Below are positions 7,595 to 16,019 of a stretch of 64,000 bases of DNA, piece after piece; position 1 is the first letter of the stretch; the number at the start of each line of letters is the position of its first letter. The DNA is taken from assembly GCF_014200435.1 (NCBI RefSeq), contig NZ_JACHBR010000001.1:3255501-3319500 (forward strand), given 5' to 3'. The DNA comes from Sphaerisporangium krabiense (GTDB lineage Bacteria; Actinomycetota; Actinomycetes; Streptosporangiales; Streptosporangiaceae). The position numbers and the translations under genes were made by a program. The notes beneath the pieces are model-generated. The model was given only the letters and a program-made list of their open reading frames with translations, ran no database searches and had not been told where the DNA came from.

Positions 7595-8356
7595 TCAGTC
7601 AATCTGTTCGCGCGGAGCGTCAGTCGCCGGCCGGGGGAGGTGCAGTTTTTGGGCCGCGCCGGTCAGGAGGGTGGTGAGGCCGTGGTGGAAGCGGGCTTCG
7701 GGGTTGTGGGCGGGGAACACCTGGTGGGGGTCCTTGTCGCCGAAGAGGGCTTGCATGTGGGGGAAGTGGCCGCTGGAGTACTGGGTTTCGGCGAAGCGTA
7801 GGGCGGCTTGGGCTGTTTCGTCGTCCGGAGGGGGCGTGGCTGCCGAGTGCGTCTCGGCGGAGCGCAGCACGTTGCCGTGGACGTAGTCGTCGACCATGGA
7901 GAGCAGGGCGAACTTCTCGGGCGGGTCCAGGTCGGTGCCGGCGAGGGCGGCCAGGGATTGTTCGAAGTGGCGCATGGCGTTGGGGCCGACCGGCGCCTGC
8001 CGCAGGGAGTGCAGCGCCCAGGGGTGGCGCATCAGCACGGTCCAGGTGCGGGTGGCGATCACGGTGAGGGCGTCGTACCAGTGGGCCGGGAACTCGTCGT
8101 CCGGGATCAGCACCTTGCCCATGATCGCGTCGTCCATCAGCGCGACCAGCTCGTCCTTGGTGCGGACGTAGTGGTACAGCGTCATGGTGCCCGCGCCCAG
8201 GTCGGCGGCGATTCGGCGCATCGACACCGCGGCGAACCCCTCGGCGTCGGCGATCGCCAGCGCGGTCGACGCGATCTGGTCACGGGTGAACCTCGGGCGG
8301 CGGCTGCCGGGCTCCGGCCGGGTCCAGATCAGCGCTGAATCCTCACCACTTGCCAC
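7595..8356 (-). CDS. TetR/AcrR-family repressor, probably controlling the divergent monooxygenase
   Basis: 253 residues from a GTG at 8356. The N-terminal helix-turn-helix is FTRDQIASTALAIADAEGFAAVSMRRIAADLG, followed by TMTLYHYVRTKDELVALM, the standard TetR recognition region (residues about 24-75). The longer C-terminal ligand domain resembles the TetR_C group, with HPWALHSL and a DDYVHG segment. It is divergent from the FAD monooxygenase at 8433, and the 76-base gap holds three matching palindromes, so autoregulation and control of the monooxygenase are likely. Upstream of the GTG there is no Shine-Dalgarno, consistent with a leaderless message. Confidence 0.85.
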   Translation of the reverse strand: MASGEDSALIWTRPEPGSRRPRFTRDQIASTALAIADAEGFAAVSMRRIAADLGAGTMTLYHYVRTKDELVALMDDAIMGKVLIPDDEFPAHWYDALTVIATRTWTVLMRHPWALHSLRQAPVGPNAMRHFEQSLAALAGTDLDPPEKFALLSMVDDYVHGNVLRSAETHSAATPPPDDETAQAALRFAETQYSSGHFPHMQALFGDKDPHQVFPAHNPEARFHHGLTTLLTGAAQKLHLPRPATDAPREQID

Positions 8357-8358
8357 TC

Positions 8359-8414
8359 GTACACTGTACCGCTAGCGTAATTCGTACGCCGTACTAGAAC
8401 TTGGTACGACGTAC
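8359..8414. promoter_or_regulatory. Triple GTAC-N3-GTAC operator between tetR and the monooxygenase
   Basis: Three copies of an 11-bp palindrome, GTACACTGTAC (8359-8369), GTACGCCGTAC (8384-8394) and GTACGACGTAC (8404-8414), start 25 and 20 bases apart in the divergent promoter region. The repeated dyad next to a TetR gene is the expected form of its operator. Binding is inferred. Confidence 0.7.
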
Positions 8415-8432
8415 GGATAAGGGGAGGGTGAC

Positions 8433-9974
8433 ATGACGGACGTCGATGTGCTGGTCGTGGGGGCCGGGCCGACCGGGTTGACGCTGGCCTGTGAGCTCGC
8501 CGTGCGGGGGGTTCGGTCGCGGCTCGTCGATCGGGCGGACCGGTTCTTCGGCGGGTCCCGTGCCGACGGCATCCAGCCGCGGACCCTGGAGGTCTTCGCC
8601 GACCTCGGAATACTCGGCCCGATCCTGGCCGCCGGCGACCTCGGCATGGTGATGCGTGCCTACCAGGGCGACACGGTGGTCTGGGAAGGGCGGATGGGCG
8701 ACCCGGCCGAGCCGACGCCGTCCGTGCCGTACCCGAACATCTGGTTCGTGCCCCAGTTCCGCACCGAGGAGATCCTCCGCGAACGGCTCGCCGCGCTGGG
8801 CGGGCGGGTGGAGTCGTCCACCGAGTTGGTCGGCCTCACCCAGGACGCGGACGGCGTGACGGGGGTCCTGAACCGTGGCGGGAAGCCCGAGACCGTTCGC
8901 GCCAGGTACCTGGTCGGCGCGGACGGCGGGCGCAGCGCCGTGCGCAAACGGCTCGGCGTCCCCTTTCCCGGCGAGACCGACGAGAACACCACGATGCTGT
9001 TCGCGGACGCCCGGGTGGACGGGATCGGCCGCGACCACGGCCGGATCTGGCAGACCGGCGACGGCCTCGTCTCCGTGACGCCCTTGGCCGGAACCGACCT
9101 GTTCGTGGTGGTCGCGCCGCCACCGGGGGACGAGGGCGAGCCGGTCGGCGACCATCTCCAGCGGCAGGTCACCGAGGCGTCCGGGCGGCGCGACATCGTG
9201 GTGCGTGAGGTGACCTGGCACACCACGTGGCGGGCGAACACGCGGATGGCCGAGCGCTTCCGGGAGGGCCGCGTGTTCCTGGCCGGCGACGCCGGGCACG
9301 TGCATCCGCCCACCGGCGGACAGGGCATGAACACCGGCATCCAGGACGGCTACAACCTCGGGTGGAAACTCGCCGCCACGCTGGCCGGCGCCCCGGATCT
9401 CCTCCTGGACAGCTACGAGCCCGAGCGGATGGCGGCGGCGCGCGCCGCGCTGGACATCAGCACGAGGTTGCTGGAGAAGCACAAGAGGGGGGACGACGAC
9501 GCGCACGTGCGCGGGGCCGAGGTGCACGGGCTGACGTTGAACTATCGCGGCGGCCCCCTCTCCCGCGGCGATCACGCCGGGACGGTCGCCGCCGGGGACC
9601 GGGCGCCTGACGCGCCCGCGACCATGGCCGACCACCGTCCGATCCGGTTGTTCGAGCTGTTCCGCGGCCCGCACTGGACGCTGCTCGCTTTCGGCGCGGC
9701 GCACGCGAGCACGGTGTCCGTCCTGAACGACCGCTACGGCCCCGCCCTGCGCGCCCATGCGGTGGTCCGTCCCGGCGAGCCGACCGGCGAGCACGCCGTG
9801 GTGGACGGCGACGGGCACGTGCGGGCCGGGTACGGCGTGGCCGACGGGGCCCTGGTGCTGGTCCGCCCCGACGGCTATATCGGCTTCATGGCGTCCCCCG
9901 GAACCATCGGTCAGGTGGCCGAATACTGGACGGCGCTGCACGCCGCGACCGGCATCGTCCCCGTCCGGGGATGA
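8433..9974 (+). CDS. FAD-dependent aromatic monooxygenase (PheA/TfdB or rifampicin-monooxygenase type)
   Basis: 513 residues starting at the ATG at 8433, with GGGGAGGG upstream. The FAD-binding VDVLVVGAGPTGLTLACELA motif is N-terminal. YLVGADGGRSAVRKRLG is the DG motif, and RVFLAGDAGHVHPPTGGQGMNTGIQD is the GD motif typical of class A flavoprotein hydroxylases. The C-terminal thioredoxin-like domain (residues about 400-513) is typical of the phenol hydroxylase and Rox subgroup. Such enzymes hydroxylate phenolic compounds or inactivate antibiotics. The divergent TetR gene with shared operators suggests induction by the substrate. The exact substrate is unknown. Confidence 0.85.
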   Translation: MTDVDVLVVGAGPTGLTLACELAVRGVRSRLVDRADRFFGGSRADGIQPRTLEVFADLGILGPILAAGDLGMVMRAYQGDTVVWEGRMGDPAEPTPSVPYPNIWFVPQFRTEEILRERLAALGGRVESSTELVGLTQDADGVTGVLNRGGKPETVRARYLVGADGGRSAVRKRLGVPFPGETDENTTMLFADARVDGIGRDHGRIWQTGDGLVSVTPLAGTDLFVVVAPPPGDEGEPVGDHLQRQVTEASGRRDIVVREVTWHTTWRANTRMAERFREGRVFLAGDAGHVHPPTGGQGMNTGIQDGYNLGWKLAATLAGAPDLLLDSYEPERMAAARAALDISTRLLEKHKRGDDDAHVRGAEVHGLTLNYRGGPLSRGDHAGTVAAGDRAPDAPATMADHRPIRLFELFRGPHWTLLAFGAAHASTVSVLNDRYGPALRAHAVVRPGEPTGEHAVVDGDGHVRAGYGVADGALVLVRPDGYIGFMASPGTIGQVAEYWTALHAATGIVPVRG

Positions 9975-10180
9975 CCGGCCATGCCGCCGGGCGCCGTTGC
10001 GACATAAAGGGCATCACGGGCAAAAGAATTTCCGTGCGTCCGGCGGCGCCGATATGTGGCCGGCCCTTTTCGTGATGACCGCCGGATTCCCAATCCGTCT
10101 ATTGTTGATCGCCTTTTCGCGTGCCAACCTCTGGAGGGGACATTCGTCCCCGGCATGGCGAGTCGAAAAGGGGCGCCTGA

Positions 10181-11014
10181 ATGGCCGATTATCTGATGAC
10201 CGGTCGGCTCGACGGATCGAAGGCCCGGGGACGTGTGAAACGGTGGGGTACGGCGCTCGGGGGTCTGCTCGGCGCCTTCGCGCTCGTCCTCGCCGCGGTG
10301 GCTCCGGCGCTGGGCGATGTCATTCCGAAGCTTCCGCAGAACGCCGACGGCCTGGAGCAGACGTTCTCTCCGGCGTACGACTACGACCGGGACGGCTGTT
10401 ACGCCACCGCGGCCATCACCTCCTCCGGGTACGTCAACCCCGGCCTGCACCTGGGCGGCGCCGTGAACGGGCACTGCCGCGACCTCGCGCAGTTACAGGA
10501 GTCCAACACCTACGCGCGCGCGAAGTGCAACAACGGCTGGTGCGCGATCATGTACGCCAGCTACTTCGAGAAGGACCAGACGGTGGACGGCTGCAGCACC
10601 GAGCCGGGCTGCGGGCACCGTCACGACTTCGAGCACGTCGTCGTATGGGTGCAGAACAACCAGGTGCAGTACGTCTCGCATTCGCGGCACGACTGGTGGG
10701 AGACCTACGCCCGTTCCAGCGTGCGTTTCGACCCGAGCGGCACGCACCCGAAAATCGTGTACCACAAGGACGGCGGCCTGACGCACTGCTTCCGCATCGC
10801 CAACAGCGGTGACGAGGCGGTGGAGAATCACACGGGCGGCTGGTTCTATCCGCGTCTGGTCGGCTGGAACGGCTATCCCAGCGTGGCCTTCAGGAACCAG
10901 TTCATCTACCACACCGATTTCGGCCACGCCTCGATCAAACTCGGCACCGAGGTGATGAAGGGGCAGCTCGCGGCGGCCAAGCCGGCGGGCATCCCGTTCG
11001 ATCCCTACGCCTGA
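10181..11014 (+). CDS. NPP1-family (necrosis-inducing, NLP) secreted protein
   Basis: 277 residues. The N-terminus carries a basic region (RGRVKRW) and a hydrophobic signal segment ending near APALGDVIP. The diagnostic heptapeptide is GHRHDFE at residues 145-151 (family consensus GHRHDWE), followed by HVVVWV, which lines the metal site. Cys pairs lie before it (CNNGWC, CSTEPGC). Family members in fungi, oomycetes and some actinobacteria bind plant glycosylinositol phosphorylceramides and permeabilise plasma membranes. The Trp to Phe change in the heptapeptide is conservative. A possible alternative start is the ATG at 10196. No operon partner is seen. Confidence 0.85.
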   Translation: MADYLMTGRLDGSKARGRVKRWGTALGGLLGAFALVLAAVAPALGDVIPKLPQNADGLEQTFSPAYDYDRDGCYATAAITSSGYVNPGLHLGGAVNGHCRDLAQLQESNTYARAKCNNGWCAIMYASYFEKDQTVDGCSTEPGCGHRHDFEHVVVWVQNNQVQYVSHSRHDWWETYARSSVRFDPSGTHPKIVYHKDGGLTHCFRIANSGDEAVENHTGGWFYPRLVGWNGYPSVAFRNQFIYHTDFGHASIKLGTEVMKGQLAAAKPAGIPFDPYA

Positions 11015-11361
11015 CGGCCCGCCCGCCGCGTCCCTCGAGGAACGTGAGCGAGCGCCCGCACCGAGAAGCGCCGAGAACCTCGGCGGCCCCGGGGCGCGAC
11101 GTGATGATCTACCGTTCGGCGCGCCCAGTGGGCCGCTCGGCGCGCGGGTCTACCGTTCATCCCGTTCCAAACGACCACCTTCTTGGCGCTGTGAGGGCCC
11201 TCGCTTACGTTGCGGGGAAACTTGTCCAGCGAGCGTCACGTTTGAGGAGTTCGTTACCCGGAGTCACGTTGGAGGGAATCGTCTCTCTCTCGCGGGCCGC
11301 TCCGGAGCGGCTTCCACGGCGAGGGCTCGCTGGCATGGCCAGCCGTTCAGGAGGGACAGGC
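11015..11361. other. Intergenic region, no supported gene
   Basis: The frame of the next gene is open through this stretch, but it encodes no recognisable domain, and a good ribosome site (GGAGGGACAGG) immediately precedes the ATG at 11362. I see no repeat or RNA fold. Confidence 0.5.
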
Positions 11362-14300
11362 ATGGGTCGAAGAAGCCGGGGACGGTTCACCGCGGCGTCG
11401 GTCGCGAGCGTGGCGGCGTTGCTCACCGTCACCACCGCGACACCCGCGAGTGGCGCGAATCCGTCGGCCGACAGATCACATGGCAGCAAGACGATCAACG
11501 TAACGGTGACCGAGGGCACCAGCATGGCGGTCACCGCCACCTCCGGCGGAGAAACCATCGTGATGGACCTCCAGGGCAGACTCCACACCCTCGCGGGTTC
11601 CGGAGGAACGGCCAAGGCCTTGGGGGATCCTTTCCTTGATCCATTCTGGCCGCGTTTGTCGCCGGACGGGCGTAATGTCGCCATCCAGTCGTTCGCGGAT
11701 GGCATGTTCCACATTTGGACGGTCTCCCTGAAGACCGGCGCCGCCAAGCAGATCACGACCGGCGAGTACGACGACCTGCAGCCCGCGTGGTCGCCGGACG
11801 GCAGCAAGATCGCGTTCTCGTCGGACCGGCAGGGCGGCGCCGACATCTGGACCGTGGACGTCGCCACGGGCGGGGTCAAGCGGGTCACCACGGCGGCCGC
11901 CCAGGAGTCCCAGCCGACCTGGTCGCCCGACGGGAAGAGCATCGCCTACGTCCGCGACAACCTCATCGAGAGCGTGGACCTGGCCACCGGCGCGCTCACC
12001 ACGCTCGTCCCGAACAGGACCGGCGCCCTGGCCGCCCCCTCCTGGTCCCCGGACGGCGGCAGGATCGCGTTCCTGCGCACCGAGTCCGGAGCACGCAGGC
12101 TGAAGGTCGCCACCACCTCCGGCCAGGAGACGGCCGTCGGCGACCTCACCGACGTCTTCCCCTTCCCACCCTCCTGGATCTCCGCCGACGAGCTGCTCTA
12201 CGCGGGCAACGGCAAGATCGTCGTCTCCAAGGCGGCCACCGGCGAGACCCGCCGGGTGCCGTTCTCCGCGACGTTCACCCTGAACCGCCCGGTCTACGAC
12301 CGCAAGGACTACGACTTCGACTCCAGCCGCCGCCGCCCGGTCCGCGGCATCGTCGGGCCGGCCCTGTCACCCGACGGCCGTACCGTGCTCTACAAGGCGC
12401 TCAACGACCTGTGGCTGCAGCCGGTGACCAGCGGTCACGCCACGAAGCTCACCGACGACTCCTTCTACGAGATCGACCCCGTGTGGTCGCGCGACGGGAA
12501 GAAGATCGCCTACGCCTCCGACAAGGCCGGCACGATGGACATCTGGGTGCGCGACGTCGCCGGCGGCCAGGAGCGCAGGGTCACCTCGCTCGCGGGCGCC
12601 GAGATCGCACCCGCGTGGTCGCCGGACGGCAAGCGCCTCGCCTTCCAGGACCAGGGCGGCAAGACGTACGTCGTCGCGGCGGACGGCGGCGCCCCGGCCG
12701 AGGTCCTCGGCACGCGCAGCGCCCCCGGACGGCCGAGCTGGTCGGCCGACGGACGCACGCTCGCCCTCGCCGTCACCGCCGCGTCGCGCAACCAGATCGA
12801 GCTGGTGAACGTCGACGGGCGGACCAGCAAGGTCGTCGAGCCCGCGGCGTGGCGCTCCATCTCGGTGCGCGGCGACGACGGCCCGGCCTGGTCGCCGGAC
12901 GGCAAGTGGTTCGCCTTCATCATGGAGACCACCCTGTGGGTGCTGCCGGTCAACCCCGACGGCACGCCCGCGGGCCCGGCGAAGCAGCTCACCCGCAAGC
13001 CGAGCGACGCGCCCTCGTGGAGCGGCGACTCCAAGACCCTGCTCTACCTGGAGAACGGCGAGCTGCGCACGATCTCCAGGGACGGCGGCTCCGCGCGGGC
13101 GATCCAGACCGGCGTGAGCTACTCGCCGGAGGAGCCCAAGGAGCGGGTCGTCATCCACGCGGGCAACCTGTGGGACGGCAAGAGCGACAGCCTGCGCCGC
13201 GACGTGGACGTCACCGTCGTCGGCAACCGGATCGTGGACGTCAGCCCGCACCGTGGCCGGCACCCGCGCGGCTGGAAGGTGATCGACGCCTCCAACCAGA
13301 CGGTCATGCCCGGCCTCATCGACATCCACTACCACCAGCAGCTCCAGTCCAAGTTCTACGGCGACCGCCAGGGCAGGCTCCTGTTGTCCTACGGCATCAC
13401 CACCACCCGGTCCACGGGCGACCAGGCGTACCGGGCCGTCGAGGACCGCGAGGCGGCGCAGGCGGGCGCGCGGATCGGCCCGCGGCACTTCCTCACCGGC
13501 GAGATGCTCGAAGGCACGCGCTTCTCGTGGGAGTTCTCCCGTCCCGTGATGAACGAGCAGCAGCTCGACCTGGAGTTCTCCCGCGCCAAGGCGCTGGACT
13601 ACGACCTGATGAAGACGTACATGCGCTTCCCGCACCGGCTGCAGGCCGAGGTCGCCGAGCGCGGGCACAAGCTCGGGATCCCGACGACCTCGCACTACCT
13701 CAACCCGGGCATCGCGTTCGGCGTCGACATGCAGGAGCACCTGTCCGGGCCGACCCGCTGGGGCTTCTCGTTCTCGCGCAACGCCTCCCAGGGCGTCATG
13801 TACGACGACGTGGTGAAGCTCCTCGGCCAGGGCGGGTTCCCGCTCTCGACGACGATCTTCGCCTCCAGCGCCCTGCTGGCGGACGACCCGGCCATGGTCG
13901 AGGACCCGCGCATCAAGGCCCTCTACACCGGCTGGGAGCAGGACAACATCGTCGCCGAGCTGAAGTGCGCCCAGGGCACCGGCCCGTGCGGCTTCCTCGC
14001 GGGCAGCGCCGCGGGGGCCAAGCTCTCGGTGGAGCAGCTCAAGAAGGTGCTGGCGGCGGGCGGAACCGTGCTCGCCGGCACGGACGGACCGATCGACAAT
14101 CCGGCGGTCAGCCTGCACCTGAACCTCCGTTCCATGGTCAAGTACGGCATCTCGCCCTTGCAGACCCTGCAGAGCGCCACCCTGCTCAACGCCAGGGCCC
14201 TCGGGATCGAGCGTGATCTCGGCAGCGTCGAGCGCGGCAAGCTCGCCGACCTCATGTTCATCGACGGCGACCCGCTGGCGGACATCTCCACCCTCGCCAA

Positions 14301-14436
14301 CGTGCGCGGCGTCATGACCAACGGCACCGTGCACTACGTGACGGACCTGCTGAAGCCGTTCTCCGGCATGCCGGCGCCGGCCTCCCCGAGCAAGCTCGCC
14401 GCGCCCGAGCCCTCGGAGGAACACCACACCCACTGA
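11362..14436 (+). CDS. Secreted amidohydrolase fused to a TolB-like PD40 propeller
   Basis: 1024 residues from the ATG at 11362, which has GGAGGG eight bases upstream. A signal peptide (MGRRSRG, then a hydrophobic stretch ending ATPASGA) is followed by at least eight PD40/TolB repeats with the signature P-x-WSPDG-K-IAF (for example PAWSPDGSKIAFSSDR and PTWSPDGKSIAYVRD), covering about residues 60-580. The C-terminal third is an amidohydrolase: MPGLIDIHYHQQ (H-x-H metal site), TTSHYLNPG, VDMQEHLSG, and LAGTDGP with the catalytic Asp, then the LGSVERGKLADLMFIDGDPL end. The propeller probably presents substrate or partners at the cell surface. Terminator at 14446-14484. Confidence 0.85.
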   Translation: MGRRSRGRFTAASVASVAALLTVTTATPASGANPSADRSHGSKTINVTVTEGTSMAVTATSGGETIVMDLQGRLHTLAGSGGTAKALGDPFLDPFWPRLSPDGRNVAIQSFADGMFHIWTVSLKTGAAKQITTGEYDDLQPAWSPDGSKIAFSSDRQGGADIWTVDVATGGVKRVTTAAAQESQPTWSPDGKSIAYVRDNLIESVDLATGALTTLVPNRTGALAAPSWSPDGGRIAFLRTESGARRLKVATTSGQETAVGDLTDVFPFPPSWISADELLYAGNGKIVVSKAATGETRRVPFSATFTLNRPVYDRKDYDFDSSRRRPVRGIVGPALSPDGRTVLYKALNDLWLQPVTSGHATKLTDDSFYEIDPVWSRDGKKIAYASDKAGTMDIWVRDVAGGQERRVTSLAGAEIAPAWSPDGKRLAFQDQGGKTYVVAADGGAPAEVLGTRSAPGRPSWSADGRTLALAVTAASRNQIELVNVDGRTSKVVEPAAWRSISVRGDDGPAWSPDGKWFAFIMETTLWVLPVNPDGTPAGPAKQLTRKPSDAPSWSGDSKTLLYLENGELRTISRDGGSARAIQTGVSYSPEEPKERVVIHAGNLWDGKSDSLRRDVDVTVVGNRIVDVSPHRGRHPRGWKVIDASNQTVMPGLIDIHYHQQLQSKFYGDRQGRLLLSYGITTTRSTGDQAYRAVEDREAAQAGARIGPRHFLTGEMLEGTRFSWEFSRPVMNEQQLDLEFSRAKALDYDLMKTYMRFPHRLQAEVAERGHKLGIPTTSHYLNPGIAFGVDMQEHLSGPTRWGFSFSRNASQGVMYDDVVKLLGQGGFPLSTTIFASSALLADDPAMVEDPRIKALYTGWEQDNIVAELKCAQGTGPCGFLAGSAAGAKLSVEQLKKVLAAGGTVLAGTDGPIDNPAVSLHLNLRSMVKYGISPLQTLQSATLLNARALGIERDLGSVERGKLADLMFIDGDPLADISTLANVRGVMTNGTVHYVTDLLKPFSGMPAPASPSKLAAPEPSEEHHTH

Positions 14437-14445
14437 CACGCTGAT

Positions 14446-14484
14446 CCGAGGGGGCGGAGGCCGACGCGGCCTCCGCCCCCTCGG
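14446..14484 (+). terminator. Terminator of the amidohydrolase gene
   Basis: A perfect 17-bp stem (CCGAGGGGGCGGAGGCC / GGCCTCCGCCCCCTCGG) with a 5-base loop, followed by CCTTTCTC, ten bases past the stop. Confidence 0.95.
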
Positions 14485-14592
14485 CCTTTCTCGGCGCGGG
14501 ACGTAGAGAGTTCGGCCGCGGCTCCGACTCCTTCGGGACGGCACGCCTCACCGGGCGGGCCGTCGCCCGATCACTACTAGTGAAGGAGACGA

Positions 14593-15504
14593 ATGAGTCT
14601 TCCGCGCATCGGCGTCAGCCTGCCGCACTTCGGGCCCAACGCCGGTCCCGAGGCCGTCGTCGCGGTGGCCCAGGCGACGGAACGGCTCGGCTTCCACGCC
14701 GTGTCCGCCACCGATCGGCTGCTCATCCCCGCCGGACCGCACTGGAACAACGACGCGGGCCTGCCCCAGTCGCACGTGTGGGACCCGCTGGAGATGCTGA
14801 CCTGGGCCGCCGCGCACACCCGGCGGATCCGCGTGTGCACCGGCATCCTGAACACGATCTTCCAGTCGCCCGTCGTCCTGGCCCGCAAGCTCGCCACGCT
14901 CGACCGGCTGTCCCTCGGCCGGCTCGACGCCGGCATCGGCCAGGGCGGCGGCACGCGGCTGCCGCCGTTCTACATCCCCGAGGAGTTCGTCGCGGCCGGG
15001 GTCCCCGCCGAGCGCAGGGGCGCCGGGTTCATCGAGCACATCGCCGCGATGCGGGCCTGCTGGGGTCCCGACCCCGTCGAGTTCCACGGCGAGTGGTACG
15101 AGGTCCCGCTGTCCATGGTCGGGCCCAAGCCGCACGGCGACGGCATCCCGCTGTTCCTCGGCGCGATCACCCGGCACACCGTCGAACGGGCGGCCCACAT
15201 CGGGGACGGCTTCATCACCGTCGCCGTCAACTGGGACGACACCCGTACCCAGATCCGCTGGTATCGGGACGCCGGCGGCACGGGGACCGTCGTGGTGGCC
15301 GTCATCCCGGCACCCTTGGAGGGCGAGATCTCCGCCACCGTCTTCACCGACGCGGCCCTGCGTGACCTGGACCGCGCCGCCGCGGCCGGCGTCGACGAGG
15401 TGCACATCGCCCTCAACCTCCTCCCCACGACGTGGGACCGCCAGATAGAACTCCTGGAGGCCCTCGCCACCAGGCTCTCCCTGCCGGCCCCCACGGCCGT
15501 GTAG
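14593..15504 (+). CDS. LLM-class (F420-dependent) oxidoreductase
   Basis: 303 residues with ATG at 14593 and an ideal GAAGGAGACGA site. Luciferase-like monooxygenase fold features are GVSLPHFGPNAGPE at the N-terminus, RIRVCTGILNTIFQSPVVLA, and LSLGRLDAGIGQGG, the conserved G-R-x-x-x-G-x-G cofactor loop. The truncated C-terminus with DEVHIALN matches the F420 branch of the family common in actinobacteria. The substrate cannot be inferred. It is a single gene between two terminators. Confidence 0.85.
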   Translation: MSLPRIGVSLPHFGPNAGPEAVVAVAQATERLGFHAVSATDRLLIPAGPHWNNDAGLPQSHVWDPLEMLTWAAAHTRRIRVCTGILNTIFQSPVVLARKLATLDRLSLGRLDAGIGQGGGTRLPPFYIPEEFVAAGVPAERRGAGFIEHIAAMRACWGPDPVEFHGEWYEVPLSMVGPKPHGDGIPLFLGAITRHTVERAAHIGDGFITVAVNWDDTRTQIRWYRDAGGTGTVVVAVIPAPLEGEISATVFTDAALRDLDRAAAAGVDEVHIALNLLPTTWDRQIELLEALATRLSLPAPTAV

Positions 15505-15533
15505 GACGCCGCGCCCTCCGCCGGGACCACCCG

Positions 15534-15577
15534 GGCCTGAGGAGCGGGGAGCCCTCCCAAGACCCGCCCCTCAGGCC
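15534..15577 (+). terminator. Hairpin terminator after the LLM oxidoreductase
   Basis: GGCCTGAGGAGCGGG pairs with CCCGCCCCTCAGGCC with one mismatch and a 14-base loop. It works in principle in either direction. Confidence 0.75.
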
Positions 15578-15848
15578 GCCCGGCGGCTCATGACGAGCCC
15601 CGCGAACACGCGCCGGCGGACACGAGGTCGTTCACCGCCAGGGCCGATCGCCGCGATCCTCGGTGAATGGTCGTCGCGTATATATTGCCGGGATTTCCAG
15701 TTGCTTTATCTCGGCGTATTTTCTGGAGATGAGGCGAACCCTGGAGGGGAGGGGGACGTCTGACATACGGGGGTCGCGGGACGCGGATGGAGGGGCGTCT
15801 CTGGTCGGGGTGGGGGTAGTGGGGATTCTGGCTCATGGGGAGGGCGAT

Positions 15849-16001
15849 ATGGGTGGCCGTAATCATTCCCGAATGCGGGTGATATTTGCGGTTATATGGC
15901 TTGTCACCGGTATTGTTGCGGCGTGTAGTGATAACGGGAATGCCGCGCATGAGGCGGCCGGGCCGCCGCCGGGGACCGCGGTCGCGGCGGTCCCGGACTA
16001 G
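15849..16001 (+). CDS. Possible 50-residue lipoprotein
   Basis: The ATG at 15849 is preceded by GGGGAGGGCGAT, a convincing ribosome site. The product has a basic start (RNHSRMR), one hydrophobic segment (VIFAVIWLVTGIVAAC) ending in a lipobox-like VAAC, and a short Pro/Ala-rich tail. The 15505-15848 stretch before it is less GC-rich and holds only the terminator. No family is recognised. The gene ends 18 bases before the convergent EndoQ gene. Confidence 0.4.
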   Translation: MGGRNHSRMRVIFAVIWLVTGIVAACSDNGNAAHEAAGPPPGTAVAAVPD

Positions 16002-16019
16002 AGGGCGCGGCAGGGCGGG

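Noticed and set aside
11044-11361. An N-terminal extension of the amidohydrolase gene
   Set aside because: The extra 106 codons form no domain, and the ribosome site and signal peptide fit the ATG at 11362.
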